Under the pieces are notes generated by a model that worked only from the letters and a program-made list of their open reading frames with translations, had not been told where the DNA came from and did no database searches. A stretch of DNA of 38,339 nt from JBBSJT01 sp041691015 (lineage in GTDB: Bacteria > Chlamydiota > Chlamydiia > Chlamydiales > Parachlamydiaceae). Positions within the stretch are counted from its first letter, which is position 1, and each line of letters opens with the position of its first letter. Below are positions 1-8,170 of this stretch, piece after piece. The DNA lies in NCBI GenBank assembly GCA_041691015.1, contig JBEPVN010000008.1:1-38339 (forward strand), in the 5' to 3' direction. The position numbers and the translations under genes were made by a program.

Positions 1-1
1 A

Positions 2-75
2 CAAGGGCTAAAGCCCTTGCAAACGAACGCAGGCTAAAGCCTACGCTACAAAATTAGGTTCTAAGGCTTTAGCCT
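2..75. repeat. cluster of short GGCTAAAGCC-type palindromes
   Basis: Three short palindromes occur in 74 bases. They are CAAGGGCT-AA-AGCCCTTG (2-19), AGGCT-AA-AGCCT (31-42) and AGGCT-TT-AGCCT (64-75). The last overlaps the stop codon of the minus-strand gene rlmD. They lie just downstream of that gene and could fold in its mRNA 3' end, but no clear T-run follows on the minus strand. A related palindrome lies after rpmA (26684-26704), so this may be a dispersed short-repeat type in this genome. Confidence 0.5.
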
Positions 76-1357
76 ATTGCGTTCTGACAAGCGAAATCAC
101 AGTTTCTACATGGGCTGTTTGAGGAAACATATCATAGGGTGTGCAATCTTCAACTGTATAGTTTTCTTTGCCAAGGAGTTTTATGTCTCTTGCTAAAGTT
201 GAGGGCATGCAAGAGATGTAAACAATCCGTTTTGGTAATTTTTTCTTTAAGGCTTCGATGACTGTGCTATCCAATCCTTCCCTTGGAGGATTAATGATCA
301 CAAAATCAGGAATCTTTATTTTTGCGAGCGCATTTTCAACAGGAGCATGAATAAATTTGGCATGAGCAATTTTATTGCTTTTCGCGTTTCGGACAGCCAT
401 TTTGATGGAAGTATGGTTGCATTCGATACCTGTGACTTGAATCCCGTTTCTTGCAAGCATTAGAGATGAAATCCCAATTCCGCAGTAGAGATCCAAAATT
501 TCTTCCGGCATTTCTTTTTTGGCGATAGCTTCGATGTGGCGATAAATGTTTAAACTTTGTTCTGGATTGTTCTGCATGAACATTCCGCTTGTAAACGTGA
601 TATTTAATCCATCCACATCAATTTCCGATGTCGTTTTTCCAAAAGAGAAGTATTCATTTTGGGAGGCTAAAACAATTCCTTTAAAGGAAGTTTTTTCTTT
701 TGCAAATTCTTCGACAATTTTTTTTGCATTTTTTGGCAAATTCTTGAAATGAAAATGCAAAATATAGCCTTCCAGATCTTTTAAAACAGTGACTTTTGCG
801 TGAGTCTCGTTCATATCGAAATTTTTAACTAAAACCTGTAACTCTTTTAATACCGGATCCTTTTGACTTACAAAAATAGGGCATTCATTTGCTTGAAAAA
901 GAGAGGATTGGTCGATCGTGACATATCCTGCAAAACAACTAGCGTCTTCTTTTTTTAATGTGAGGCTGACATGTCTTCGATAAGCATATTCTTTTAAAGA
1001 TGGAGTCACAGGATTGACATGAATGTCAGTTAAATTACCAATACGGTTAAAAGCATCTTTCACCCATTGGCGTTTCGTATTTAGTTCTGTCTCATAATCG
1101 ATGTGTTGGAGTTTACAGCCACCGCAGGTGCCAAAATAAGGGCATTTTGGCAGCGTCCTATCTTTGCTTGGCGCTAAAATATTTTCGATTTTGGCAAAGC
1201 CATGATTTTTTTTGATTTTGGTAAGAAGGCAGGATATTTCATCCCCTGGCGCTGTAAAAGGAACAAAAATGACAAGTCCCTGAATTTTTAAAATGCCCTC
1301 TCCACCAAATGCTAAACTCTCAATTTTTCCTGTTACGAGATCCTCTTCTTTTACCAT
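74..1357 (-). CDS. rlmD: 23S rRNA (uracil-5-)-methyltransferase, RlmD/RumA-type Fe-S enzyme
   Basis: Class I SAM-dependent enzyme predicted to make 5-methyluridine in 23S rRNA. An N-terminal TRAM domain (VTGKIESLAFGGEG) is followed by the Fe-S cysteine cluster CPYFGTCGGC (C-x5-C-x2-C), with a fourth Cys in NECPIF, matching the RumA arrangement. The SAM-binding motif is LDLYCGIGISSL, the active-site loop is NPPREG, and the catalytic nucleophile is in YISCMP. About 428 residues is normal for the family. An upstream in-frame TTG at 1369 exists, but the ATG at 1357 lies one base after the recJ stop and begins right at the TRAM domain, so it is preferred. The gene is probably co-transcribed with recJ. 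Family assignment is firm; the exact uridine (RlmD, RlmC or RlmCD type) cannot be told. Confidence 0.9.
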   Translation of the reverse strand: MVKEEDLVTGKIESLAFGGEGILKIQGLVIFVPFTAPGDEISCLLTKIKKNHGFAKIENILAPSKDRTLPKCPYFGTCGGCKLQHIDYETELNTKRQWVKDAFNRIGNLTDIHVNPVTPSLKEYAYRRHVSLTLKKEDASCFAGYVTIDQSSLFQANECPIFVSQKDPVLKELQVLVKNFDMNETHAKVTVLKDLEGYILHFHFKNLPKNAKKIVEEFAKEKTSFKGIVLASQNEYFSFGKTTSEIDVDGLNITFTSGMFMQNNPEQSLNIYRHIEAIAKKEMPEEILDLYCGIGISSLMLARNGIQVTGIECNHTSIKMAVRNAKSNKIAHAKFIHAPVENALAKIKIPDFVIINPPREGLDSTVIEALKKKLPKRIVYISCMPSTLARDIKLLGKENYTVEDCTPYDMFPQTAHVETVISLVRTQ

Positions 1358-1358
1358 A

Positions 1359-3113
1359 TTATCCGACAATTTTGATATCGCGAATCATAAGCTGTATGCT
1401 TGGACCTTGAAACGTAGTAATTTGGGGTGTAAAGGCAATGCGAAGGGTTAAATCTTTTTTGCGCAAGAGGGGACTTAGAGCTGCTTTATTAAAAGCAATG
1501 CCTTCTAACATCCGCTCATCATTGTCTTTATTTTTTTGCGTCAAATAAAGTTTTAGATGTGTTTTTCCAACAACTTTTGGAGGCCATGCCTGTTTTGCAT
1601 CGCAATAAAGGACAGGTTGTGGATTTTCATTTCCGAAAGGCTCTAAAAGCCTGATCGATTCTAAAAGATCAAAAGTCAAATCTTCAAATTTAACTTCGGC
1701 GTCCAAATTGAGTTTGTTTAAAACATCATTATCGCCAAGCGCTTTTTCGGCAGCCTCAGTAAAACGTTTTGTAAACTCAGGGATATTTTCTTCCTTGATC
1801 GTAAGACCTGCTGCAAAGTCGTGACCGCCAAAATTGATGAGGAGATCGGAGGATTCTTTAAGTACATTAAGAAGAGGAAACTCTCGAATAGATCTCAATG
1901 AGCCCTTTCCAATGCCTTTATCGATTGCGATCATGACTGTCGGTCTATTAAACTGCTTTGAAATACGCGTCGATAAAATTGCGATGACACCAGGGTGCCA
2001 TTTTTCAGACTGCATGATAATTGCTTTTTTCTGCATGATTTCAGGCTGTCCTGCAATGATGCTTTCGACATCGACAGACATCGTGCGTTCAATTTTTTGT
2101 CTTTCGATATTATTTAAATCAAGCTCTTGCGCAAGCTTTTCTGCAACGCTGCCATTGCGCACAAGAAGCATTTCCACGCCTTTTTGCGGATTATCGATCC
2201 GGCCGAGGCTGTTTAATCTTGGGGCAACTTTTGAAGCGATTGAAAAAGTTGTGAGTTCATTGATGTCAACTTCTGAGATGGAAAGAAGTTTTGCAAGTCC
2301 GACGCGCTTGTTTTTCTTTTGCTGTCTTAGGCCATAACTTACCAAAATGCGGTTTTCACCAAGAAGAGAGCCCATATCGGAGATAGTTCCTAAAGCAACC
2401 AAATCCAAATATCTTTTTAAATCCACTTTTTTATCGGAAATGATGCCGTCTGTTACAAATTTCTTTGTCATGGCGTGAGCGAGTTTAAAGGCGACACCAA
2501 CTCCTGTCAAATCTCTATTGGGGTAGGAATTATTGACAAGTTTTGGATTTAGAGTGGCGATGCAATGGGGGATTTTGTCTGTTGGTTCGTGATGGTCTGT
2601 GACGATCACGTCGATATTATTTTCAACAACTTTAGCAATTTCTCCAGCAGACGTAATGCCGCAGTCCACAGTAATTAAGAGTTTGCATTCATTTTTTAAT
2701 GCATATTCCAAAGCTTCCACAATAAGGCTTTGTCTTAAAGCGCCTCTATTGGAAATATAGAAAAAAACATTAGCGCCGATGTATTGCAAAAATTCTGTAA
2801 GAAGAGCAGTACCTGTCATTCCATCGACGTCGTTATCGCCATAGATCAAAATATTTTCATGATTTCTGATAGCTTGGCAAATGCGCTCTACTGCTTGAGG
2901 CATTTCAGCCAAAAGAAATGGATCATATAAATCCGGGAGCTTCGCATAAAGATAATGATGAATCTGATCCATGGATGTAAATCCGCGCGAGACCAAAATT
3001 TGTGCCGTTACAGGATGAATCTTGAATTCTTTGCAGATTTCTTCCTGTAGGACAGGATCATGCTTAGGATAAACCCAGAGAGGCGGTTCTGTACTGCCGT
3101 GACGAGAAAGCAT
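1359..3113 (-). CDS. recJ: single-stranded-DNA-specific exonuclease RecJ
   Basis: 5'-3' single-strand exonuclease of the DHH phosphoesterase superfamily, acting in recombination and mismatch/base-excision repair. Visible motifs are NDVDGMTG (motif I, metal-binding aspartates), TVDCGIT, VTDHHEP (the DHH signature) and, in the C-terminal DHHA1 domain, NFGGHDFAAGL. A C-terminal OB-like domain follows. The length of about 584 residues is typical. An alternative TTG start four codons upstream (3125) is possible, but the ATG at 3113 is preferred. A promoter with a perfect TTGACA -35 lies at 3144-3172, so recJ-rlmD seems to form its own transcript. Confidence 0.95.
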   Translation of the reverse strand: MLSRHGSTEPPLWVYPKHDPVLQEEICKEFKIHPVTAQILVSRGFTSMDQIHHYLYAKLPDLYDPFLLAEMPQAVERICQAIRNHENILIYGDNDVDGMTGTALLTEFLQYIGANVFFYISNRGALRQSLIVEALEYALKNECKLLITVDCGITSAGEIAKVVENNIDVIVTDHHEPTDKIPHCIATLNPKLVNNSYPNRDLTGVGVAFKLAHAMTKKFVTDGIISDKKVDLKRYLDLVALGTISDMGSLLGENRILVSYGLRQQKKNKRVGLAKLLSISEVDINELTTFSIASKVAPRLNSLGRIDNPQKGVEMLLVRNGSVAEKLAQELDLNNIERQKIERTMSVDVESIIAGQPEIMQKKAIIMQSEKWHPGVIAILSTRISKQFNRPTVMIAIDKGIGKGSLRSIREFPLLNVLKESSDLLINFGGHDFAAGLTIKEENIPEFTKRFTEAAEKALGDNDVLNKLNLDAEVKFEDLTFDLLESIRLLEPFGNENPQPVLYCDAKQAWPPKVVGKTHLKLYLTQKNKDNDERMLEGIAFNKAALSPLLRKKDLTLRIAFTPQITTFQGPSIQLMIRDIKIVG

Positions 3114-3143
3114 GAATATTACCAATTTATGATGTGTTTTTGT

Positions 3144-3172
3144 AGTCTATAGTGCTAATTTAGGATTGTCAA
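3144..3172 (-). promoter_or_regulatory. predicted housekeeping promoter of recJ-rlmD
   Basis: Read on the minus strand: a perfect -35 TTGACA (3167-3172), a 17-bp spacer, then TAGACT (3144-3149). An overlapping TATAGA would give a 15-bp spacer. Transcription would start near 3137, about 24 bases before the recJ ATG. It lies between the M20 peptidase stop and recJ. Confidence 0.5.
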
Positions 3173-3175
3173 GCT

Positions 3176-4549
3176 CTAACTTTTAAGATTCGAAATGGCA
3201 TTTGCCATGATGAGAAATCCCATTTTAAACCTATCAAGTCCAAAATGCTCGTTTGGGGCATGAATGCAATCAGTAGCAAGCCCAAGTCCGATGAGTGCAA
3301 CTTCTGCTTTAGAAGCAATTGCAAGTTCTGTTACGACAGGAATTGATGCGCCCTCATAGACAAAATCGCATGGTTTCTTAAAGACTTGTTCATAGGATTC
3401 TTTAAAAACTTGGACAATTTTAGAATCAGGTGAGGAATGCATCGCTTTTCCACCCCCTTCATGAAGAGTAACTTTTACTAAAACACCCTCCGGTGCTTGT
3501 TTTTCAATAAATTTTTTTACTGATAAACCTATTATTTCCGGATCTTGGTTTGGGACTAAGCGGCAGGAAATCTTAGCTTCTGCTCTTGCAGGAATCACTG
3601 TTTTAAACCCAAGGCCTCTAAAACCTCCGGAAATTCCGTTGATTTCAAGGGTCGGTCTTACCCAATTTCTTATAAGCGGATGGTATTTTTTTTCACCGCC
3701 TGAGGCTAAAGCGCCAAAGTTTTCAAAATATTCTTTTTCGTCAAAATCTAAAGAAAGAGTTTTCTTTTCAAGTTCGCCAAGGTCAGCTACGCCCTCATAA
3801 AAGCCCGGAACTTGTATACGCCCATCTTTATCCCTTAAAGAAGATAGAATCTCAACCAAGGCATGATTTGGATTATAAAGAAGACCCCCGTTACATCCAG
3901 AGTGCATATCTGTTTTTGACCCGAGGACTTCCAGATCCATGGTGACAATCCCTCGAATGCCAAGCGTAATGGAGGGTTTTTTTAATGACTGGATACCAAG
4001 ATCGACCACGCTTAAAAAATCTGCTTTTAGCTCTTCTGATTTTATTTTAAGAAGGCCTGTAAGTCCGTGACTTCCGCACTCTTCTTCCCCTTCAATGCAT
4101 AATTTGATGTTAATTGGAAAAGAGCCGTCTTTATCAAGTAAAGCTTTTAATGCTTGCAACGTATAAAAACATTGTCCTTTGTTGTCTTGGGCACCCCTTG
4201 CATAGATTTGTCCGTTTCTAATTTCCGGATTGAAGGGTTTTGAATCCCATAATTCAAGCGGGTCTATAGGTTGAACATCGTAGTGATGGTAAATAAGTAG
4301 GGTCGGCTGATTTTTACCGGCTTTTAAGTTGGAGGCAAAAATAACAGGATGGCCGGATGTTTCCCAAATTTCTGTTTCGAATTTCAAGTCTTTGAGGTAC
4401 TCATTTAGCCACTTCGCGCAAGCGATGGTTTCGCTCTTGTATTCCGGCATGGAGCTAATACTTTGAAATTGTAAAAACTTGAAAAAATCTTGTAAAATCT
4501 CTTTTTCATTTTTGTCGTAGTATTGGTTTAGCCATTCTATATCTGCCAT
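3176..4549 (-). CDS. M20-family dipeptidase / metallopeptidase
   Basis: Cytoplasmic zinc peptidase of the M20 family, subgroup close to CNDP/PepV-like dipeptidases. Metal ligands and catalytic acids are visible in order: IYHHYDVQP (His and Asp), GAQDNKGQ (bridging Asp), EGEEECGS (catalytic Glu and metal Glu), SVVDLG, and a C-terminal HAPNEHF. The inserted dimerisation domain runs roughly from residue 190 to 340. About 457 residues is typical and no signal peptide is seen. The ATG at 4549 is preceded by AAGG. The gene is divergent from the symporter operon. A role in breaking down host-derived dipeptides fits an intracellular lifestyle but is inference; the exact substrate is unknown. Confidence 0.88.
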   Translation of the reverse strand: MADIEWLNQYYDKNEKEILQDFFKFLQFQSISSMPEYKSETIACAKWLNEYLKDLKFETEIWETSGHPVIFASNLKAGKNQPTLLIYHHYDVQPIDPLELWDSKPFNPEIRNGQIYARGAQDNKGQCFYTLQALKALLDKDGSFPINIKLCIEGEEECGSHGLTGLLKIKSEELKADFLSVVDLGIQSLKKPSITLGIRGIVTMDLEVLGSKTDMHSGCNGGLLYNPNHALVEILSSLRDKDGRIQVPGFYEGVADLGELEKKTLSLDFDEKEYFENFGALASGGEKKYHPLIRNWVRPTLEINGISGGFRGLGFKTVIPARAEAKISCRLVPNQDPEIIGLSVKKFIEKQAPEGVLVKVTLHEGGGKAMHSSPDSKIVQVFKESYEQVFKKPCDFVYEGASIPVVTELAIASKAEVALIGLGLATDCIHAPNEHFGLDRFKMGFLIMANAISNLKS

Positions 4550-4651
4550 GATTTTAGCCTTATCGTTTTAAAGTAATTACTCTAATGGAACTGCCAAATG
4601 CGAGCAATCTTAAAAAAGCTTAAAGCTTAACTTTTAAAATAAGCTTTTAAT

Positions 4652-4681
4652 TTGAGTAAAATGGGATAAATCTCTTATAAT
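4652..4681 (+). promoter_or_regulatory. predicted promoter of the symporter-mnmA-nudix operon
   Basis: -35 TTGAGT (4652-4657), an 18-bp spacer and a perfect -10 TATAAT (4676-4681). Transcription would begin near 4688. This places the upstream in-frame ATG at 4680 inside the promoter, so translation must start at 4710. Confidence 0.6.
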
Positions 4682-4709
4682 GTTTCCTACCATTACCAAA
4701 GAGAAATTC

Positions 4710-5951
4710 ATGAACAACCGATTACTTTTTAAAGTTTTTGCAGCTCTTATTCTAGCTTTTATTGCCGGAATGATTACGGAGCCTGAGTCTTCTTTCATAA
4801 AAATATATGATTTGATCGGAAGGCTTTTTTTGAATGCCTTGACGCTAGTTGTAGTTCCTTTGGTTGCAGCCTCAATTATTACTGGCGCTGCCAAAATGGG
4901 GTCTGAAGAGGCTTTTGAAAAGCTTGGAGCTAAAACTTGTTTTTATTTTGTCTTAAATAGTTTTACGGCAGCCCTGCTTGGACTTCTTTTAGTCATTGTC
5001 ATGGCACCAGGCGTTTCGTCAAGCGCCAATTTACAGGCACTTGCAAGCATCGGTAAAGTCCAACAAATCGAAAGTTTGGCAGAAGGAAATTTATTCGATC
5101 AGTTCGCAGGTATTTTATTAAAGATCGTTCCGTCCAATATTTTGCAAGTAGCCTCGCAAGGGCAAATGCTTGGACTTATATTCTTTTCTCTTCTTTTTGG
5201 TTTTTTCATCTCAAAAATAGAACCTCATGCAGGTTCTGTCATGCTTCATTTTTGGAAAGCTGTTTTTCAGATCATGATGAAGATCACACATCTTGTGATG
5301 CGCGCTTTGCCAATTGGTGTTTTTGGCCTTGTTGCTAAAGTTGTTGCAACCACAGGAGCTGATTCCATTTCGTCTGTAGCCTGGTTTTTTCTGACAATTA
5401 CTTTGGGACTCTTTATATATGGTCTTTTAGTTTTACCGTTAATGCTCTCCTTAATTGGACGCATTAACCCGATCGTATACATTAGAGCGATGGCACCTGC
5501 TATTTTTACAGCTCTTTCCACAAGTTCATCTGCTGCAACGCTTCCAATTACGATCGATTGCATGGAAAAACGTGTCGGCGTTTCAAACCGTATTTGCAGC
5601 TTTACTCTGCCTCTTGGAACATCTCTTAATTGCGCAGGAACTGCGCTTTATGCATCTGTTGCAACTGTTTATATTGCTCAAAGCTATGGAATGGATTTGG
5701 GACCTGGGACTTTACTGACCATTTTGATGATGTCGTTCCTAACTTCTTTTGGCATGGCGGGTATCCCATCTGCGAGCCTTGTATCCATTGTGGTCATTTT
5801 AAATGCCATAGGTTTGCCAGGAGAGGGGATCGGACTTGTACTTGCAGTAGAGCGGATTGTGGATATGATGCGGACATCCGTCAATGTTTTTGGCAATTCC
5901 TGCAGCACGGTTTTTATCGCAAAGTCTGAGGGGGAAGTTGTCCTGGCATGA
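4710..5951 (+). CDS. dicarboxylate/amino-acid:cation symporter (DAACS, GltP/GltT-like) with altered cation-site residues
   Basis: Inner-membrane secondary transporter of the glutamate/dicarboxylate symporter family, about 413 residues. The family hallmarks are present: the serine-rich hairpin STSSSAATLP, TM7 TLPLGTSLNCAGTALY, the second hairpin MAGIPSAS and TM8 VDMMRTSVNVFGN. Aligned to GltPh, the substrate-binding D394, R397, T398 and N401 are kept (here D385, R388, T389, N392). Two cation-site carboxylates are replaced: D312 by Ala309 (NMDGT becomes NCAGT) and D405 by Asn396. The start at 4710 is favoured over 4680 because of promoter position and an upstream AAAGAGAA. The gene overlaps mnmA by ATGA. 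Substrate and coupling ion are uncertain. Confidence 0.85.
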   Translation: MNNRLLFKVFAALILAFIAGMITEPESSFIKIYDLIGRLFLNALTLVVVPLVAASIITGAAKMGSEEAFEKLGAKTCFYFVLNSFTAALLGLLLVIVMAPGVSSSANLQALASIGKVQQIESLAEGNLFDQFAGILLKIVPSNILQVASQGQMLGLIFFSLLFGFFISKIEPHAGSVMLHFWKAVFQIMMKITHLVMRALPIGVFGLVAKVVATTGADSISSVAWFFLTITLGLFIYGLLVLPLMLSLIGRINPIVYIRAMAPAIFTALSTSSSAATLPITIDCMEKRVGVSNRICSFTLPLGTSLNCAGTALYASVATVYIAQSYGMDLGPGTLLTILMMSFLTSFGMAGIPSASLVSIVVILNAIGLPGEGIGLVLAVERIVDMMRTSVNVFGNSCSTVFIAKSEGEVVLA

Positions 5952-7069
5952 GCGATAATAGCAAAAAAACAGTTGTAGTCGGTATGTCCGGGGGTGTAGA
6001 CTCTTCCGTTACTGCTTTGCTTTTAAAAAATCAAGGCTATAACGTGATTGGGATGTTCATGAAAAACTGGGAGGAAAAGGATGAAAATGGTGTTTGCAAG
6101 GCATCGTTAGAGTTTGAAGATGTAGTGCGCGTTTGTGAGCAAATAAAAATTCCTTATTACTCCGTTAATTTTGTTAAAGAATATTGGGATAACGTTTTTA
6201 CAGAATTTTTAAATGAATTTAAACTTGGGAATACACCAAACCCGGATATCTTATGTAATCGAGAAATCAAGTTTAAAGTACTCTTAGAAAAAGCTTATGC
6301 TTATGGCGCAGATTATTTAGCGACAGGTCACTATTGCCAAACAAACGGACAACAATTGATTAAGGGTGTGGACCTAAACAAAGATCAAAGTTATTTTTTA
6401 TATACCTTAAAAGATAAGATTTTGCAAAAAGTTATGTTTCCAATTGGAGGCATGCAAAAATCAGAAGTCCGTAAAATCGCAAAAGAGTTTGGTCTTGCAA
6501 CATCTGAAAAAAAGGATAGTACGGGCATATGCTTTATTGGGGAGCGCAATTTTAAGCAATTCTTAAGTCAGTATCTGGATGTTTTACCGGGTGACTTCAA
6601 AACTTTAAGCGGTAAAACTGTTGGACGTCACGATGGAGCTTGCTACTATACGATCGGTCAGAGAAAAGGAATGGGAATAGGCGGCGCTGGCGATGCTTGG
6701 TTTGTCGTTGGAAAAGATATGGTGAAAAATGTTGTTTACGTTGAACAAGGCGGCATCCATCCATCGCTTTATTCTGATGAACTGATTGCCGGGGATTTAA
6801 GTTTTGTTTCAAATGATTTAAATGTAAAATTCCCCTACCACTGTACTTCCAAAATCCGCTACAGGCAAGAAGATCAGGCTTGCACCATCACAAAAATCGA
6901 AGATGGAAAATGTTTTGTCCAATTTAAGATCCCTCAAAGGGCTGTGACCAAAAGGCAATCGATTGTCTTTTACGATGGAAATATTTGCTTAGGGGGCGGT
7001 CTCATTGAAACGCCCGGTTTAAACTATTATGAACGAAATTTGACTCTACCAAAAGATGTTTCCTTATGA
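5948..7069 (+). CDS. mnmA: tRNA-specific 2-thiouridylase MnmA
   Basis: Uses ATP and a persulfide sulfur to thiolate U34 of tRNA-Lys, -Glu and -Gln. The N-terminal PP-loop is GMSGGVDSSV. The two catalytic cysteines sit in NPDILCNREIKF and STGICFIGER, and ATGHYC lies between them. The Glu- and Lys-rich C-terminal beta-barrel is intact. About 373 residues is typical. The start overlaps the symporter stop (ATGA), with GAGGGGGAAG upstream. The stop overlaps the start of the NUDIX gene, again by ATGA, so the three genes are translationally coupled. Confidence 0.95.
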   Translation: MSDNSKKTVVVGMSGGVDSSVTALLLKNQGYNVIGMFMKNWEEKDENGVCKASLEFEDVVRVCEQIKIPYYSVNFVKEYWDNVFTEFLNEFKLGNTPNPDILCNREIKFKVLLEKAYAYGADYLATGHYCQTNGQQLIKGVDLNKDQSYFLYTLKDKILQKVMFPIGGMQKSEVRKIAKEFGLATSEKKDSTGICFIGERNFKQFLSQYLDVLPGDFKTLSGKTVGRHDGACYYTIGQRKGMGIGGAGDAWFVVGKDMVKNVVYVEQGGIHPSLYSDELIAGDLSFVSNDLNVKFPYHCTSKIRYRQEDQACTITKIEDGKCFVQFKIPQRAVTKRQSIVFYDGNICLGGGLIETPGLNYYERNLTLPKDVSL

Positions 7070-7566
7070 ATCCTGATTTTTTTATTAGCAGAATCAAACC
7101 GGACGGGTTTAATCCGGAAGTTGAAGCTGCGGGCTGCTGCTGCTCATTTGAAGATAAGATATTACTTCTTAAAAGACATCCTAAAAAACCCTATGGAGAT
7201 ACATGGGGAGTTCCCGGCGGCAAAATGGAAAAAGATGAGGATATGCGCGCTTGCGCTATTCGCGAAATTCATGAGGAAGCGGGTCTTAACATTAATGATC
7301 CGGGTTTATTATTTATTGGCACTCTTTTTTGCCGTATACCAGATGGGATTACAGCTTTTGAGTATGTTTTTCATTTATTCCAAAAAAGATTTACAATTTT
7401 GCCCGAATTAAATATTGGCTTAGAAGAGCATTTGGAAGCTAAATGGGCAACATTGGATGAGGCTTTTTCATTGCCGCTCATCATCGGTGGAAGGGAAGTT
7501 TTGGACTATTTCCAAGAAACTAAAAGTCTTTATAATAGGGTCATAGCGAGTGTCCCTAAACTCTAA
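7066..7566 (+). CDS. NUDIX hydrolase
   Basis: Small cytoplasmic hydrolase of 166 residues cleaving a nucleoside-diphosphate-linked substrate. The complete NUDIX box is present in the first half: a Gly and Glu in GKMEKDE, then REIHEEAGL, matching G-x5-E-x7-REUxEExGU. It resembles MutT/8-oxo-dGTPase-like members, but the box does not fix the substrate. It is the last gene of the operon, coupled to mnmA by ATGA. The extended N-terminus (about 20 residues before the beta-sheet core) includes a Cys-Cys-Cys run (AAGCCCSF). Confidence 0.85.
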   Translation: MNPDFFISRIKPDGFNPEVEAAGCCCSFEDKILLLKRHPKKPYGDTWGVPGGKMEKDEDMRACAIREIHEEAGLNINDPGLLFIGTLFCRIPDGITAFEYVFHLFQKRFTILPELNIGLEEHLEAKWATLDEAFSLPLIIGGREVLDYFQETKSLYNRVIASVPKL

Positions 7567-7676
7567 TTTCTGAATTATAGTGCCGCATTCGCGGCATAAT
7601 CTAAGAAGCGATTTTCCATAGATAGCCGGTGGTGACAACCCTTAGCATTACCCATTTTTTTGATATAAAATCTTGT

Positions 7677-7986
7677 CAATGGTGCAGGTCTTTTTAACTT
7701 GATAATCTTTTAAGTTGCCTTAGAAGCGGTAAAAGCATGTAGCCATACGCGTAAGCGTATGGTAGATTAAATTATAGGATGAGCCACGAATGTGGCGACA
7801 GAAAAAATAGTATATGGACTTTTACCAAATAATTTATCCTTTAATAATAAGAGGATGTTCTCAAATTGAAGCTAATCTCTGTCGCCACATTCGTGGCTCA
7901 TCCTATAATTTAATCTACCACACGCTTACACGTGTGGCTACATGCTTTTACCGCTTCGCGGCAATTTAAAAAGACCTGCACCGTTG
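7677..7986. repeat. ~310-bp long imperfect inverted repeat (MITE-like or giant hairpin)
   Basis: The inner arms 7723-7802 and 7878-7957 are 80 bases each and match at 77 positions as reverse complements. The outer arms 7677-7697 and 7966-7986 (caatggtgcagg...) match at 20 of 21. The left arm carries an extra AT-rich stretch between them. A ~75-bp AT-rich centre (7803-7877) separates the arms and holds no gene. Each arm contains a smaller palindrome (CATACGCGTAAGCGTATG on the left, with three compensatory-looking changes on the right). It lies between converging operons. No transposase and no clear target-site duplication are seen. Confidence 0.7.
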
Positions 7987-7997
7987 CAAGCTTTTAA

Positions 7998-8050
7998 TTA
8001 ACGCAAAGGAAGCAAAGGATCGCAAAGGCGCAAAGCTTCTTTTGCGTTAA
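7998..8050. repeat. hairpin with GCAAAGG heptamer repeats
   Basis: TTAACGCAAAGGAAGC (7998-8013) pairs with GCTTCTTTTGCGTTAA (8035-8050) with one G-T wobble. The 5' arm and the loop carry near-tandem copies of gcaaagg. An A-run follows on the plus strand, so it is not a canonical terminator in either direction. With the large inverted repeat and the next hairpin it fills the gene-free stretch 7567-8168. A further small hairpin, TGCCGC-ATTC-GCGGCA, lies near 7582. Confidence 0.5.
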
Positions 8051-8110
8051 AAAAAAAGCTTATTACGGAGTCAAGCTAGGACTCTTATGCACTAAAAGTT
8101 CAGAGAATTT

Positions 8111-8170
8111 ATAACTTAAAAGTTACCTTAAGGCAACGCCCTCGGTAACTTTTAAGTTATAGTTTTTTTT
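8111..8170 (+). terminator. long-stem hairpin with T-run between converging operons
   Basis: A perfect 17-bp stem (8111-8127 with 8144-8160, ataacttaaaagttacc), a 16-base loop, then AG and eight T (8163-8170). The T-run is on the plus strand and reaches the last codons of secDF. It would end plus-strand transcription from the mnmA-nudix operon. Minus-strand secDF mRNA would also carry the hairpin, without a U-tract. The loop contains a motif repeated near 28548. Confidence 0.55.

Noticed and set aside
1834..2337. 167-codon open frame opposite recJ
   Set aside because: It lies wholly inside the well-supported recJ gene on the other strand, has Ser/Phe-rich antisense-like composition and no ribosome site. 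It is a shadow frame.
7677..7986. CRISPR array or attachment site
   Set aside because: There are only two arms and they are inverted, with no regularly spaced direct repeats, no cas gene, no integrase and no tRNA nearby.
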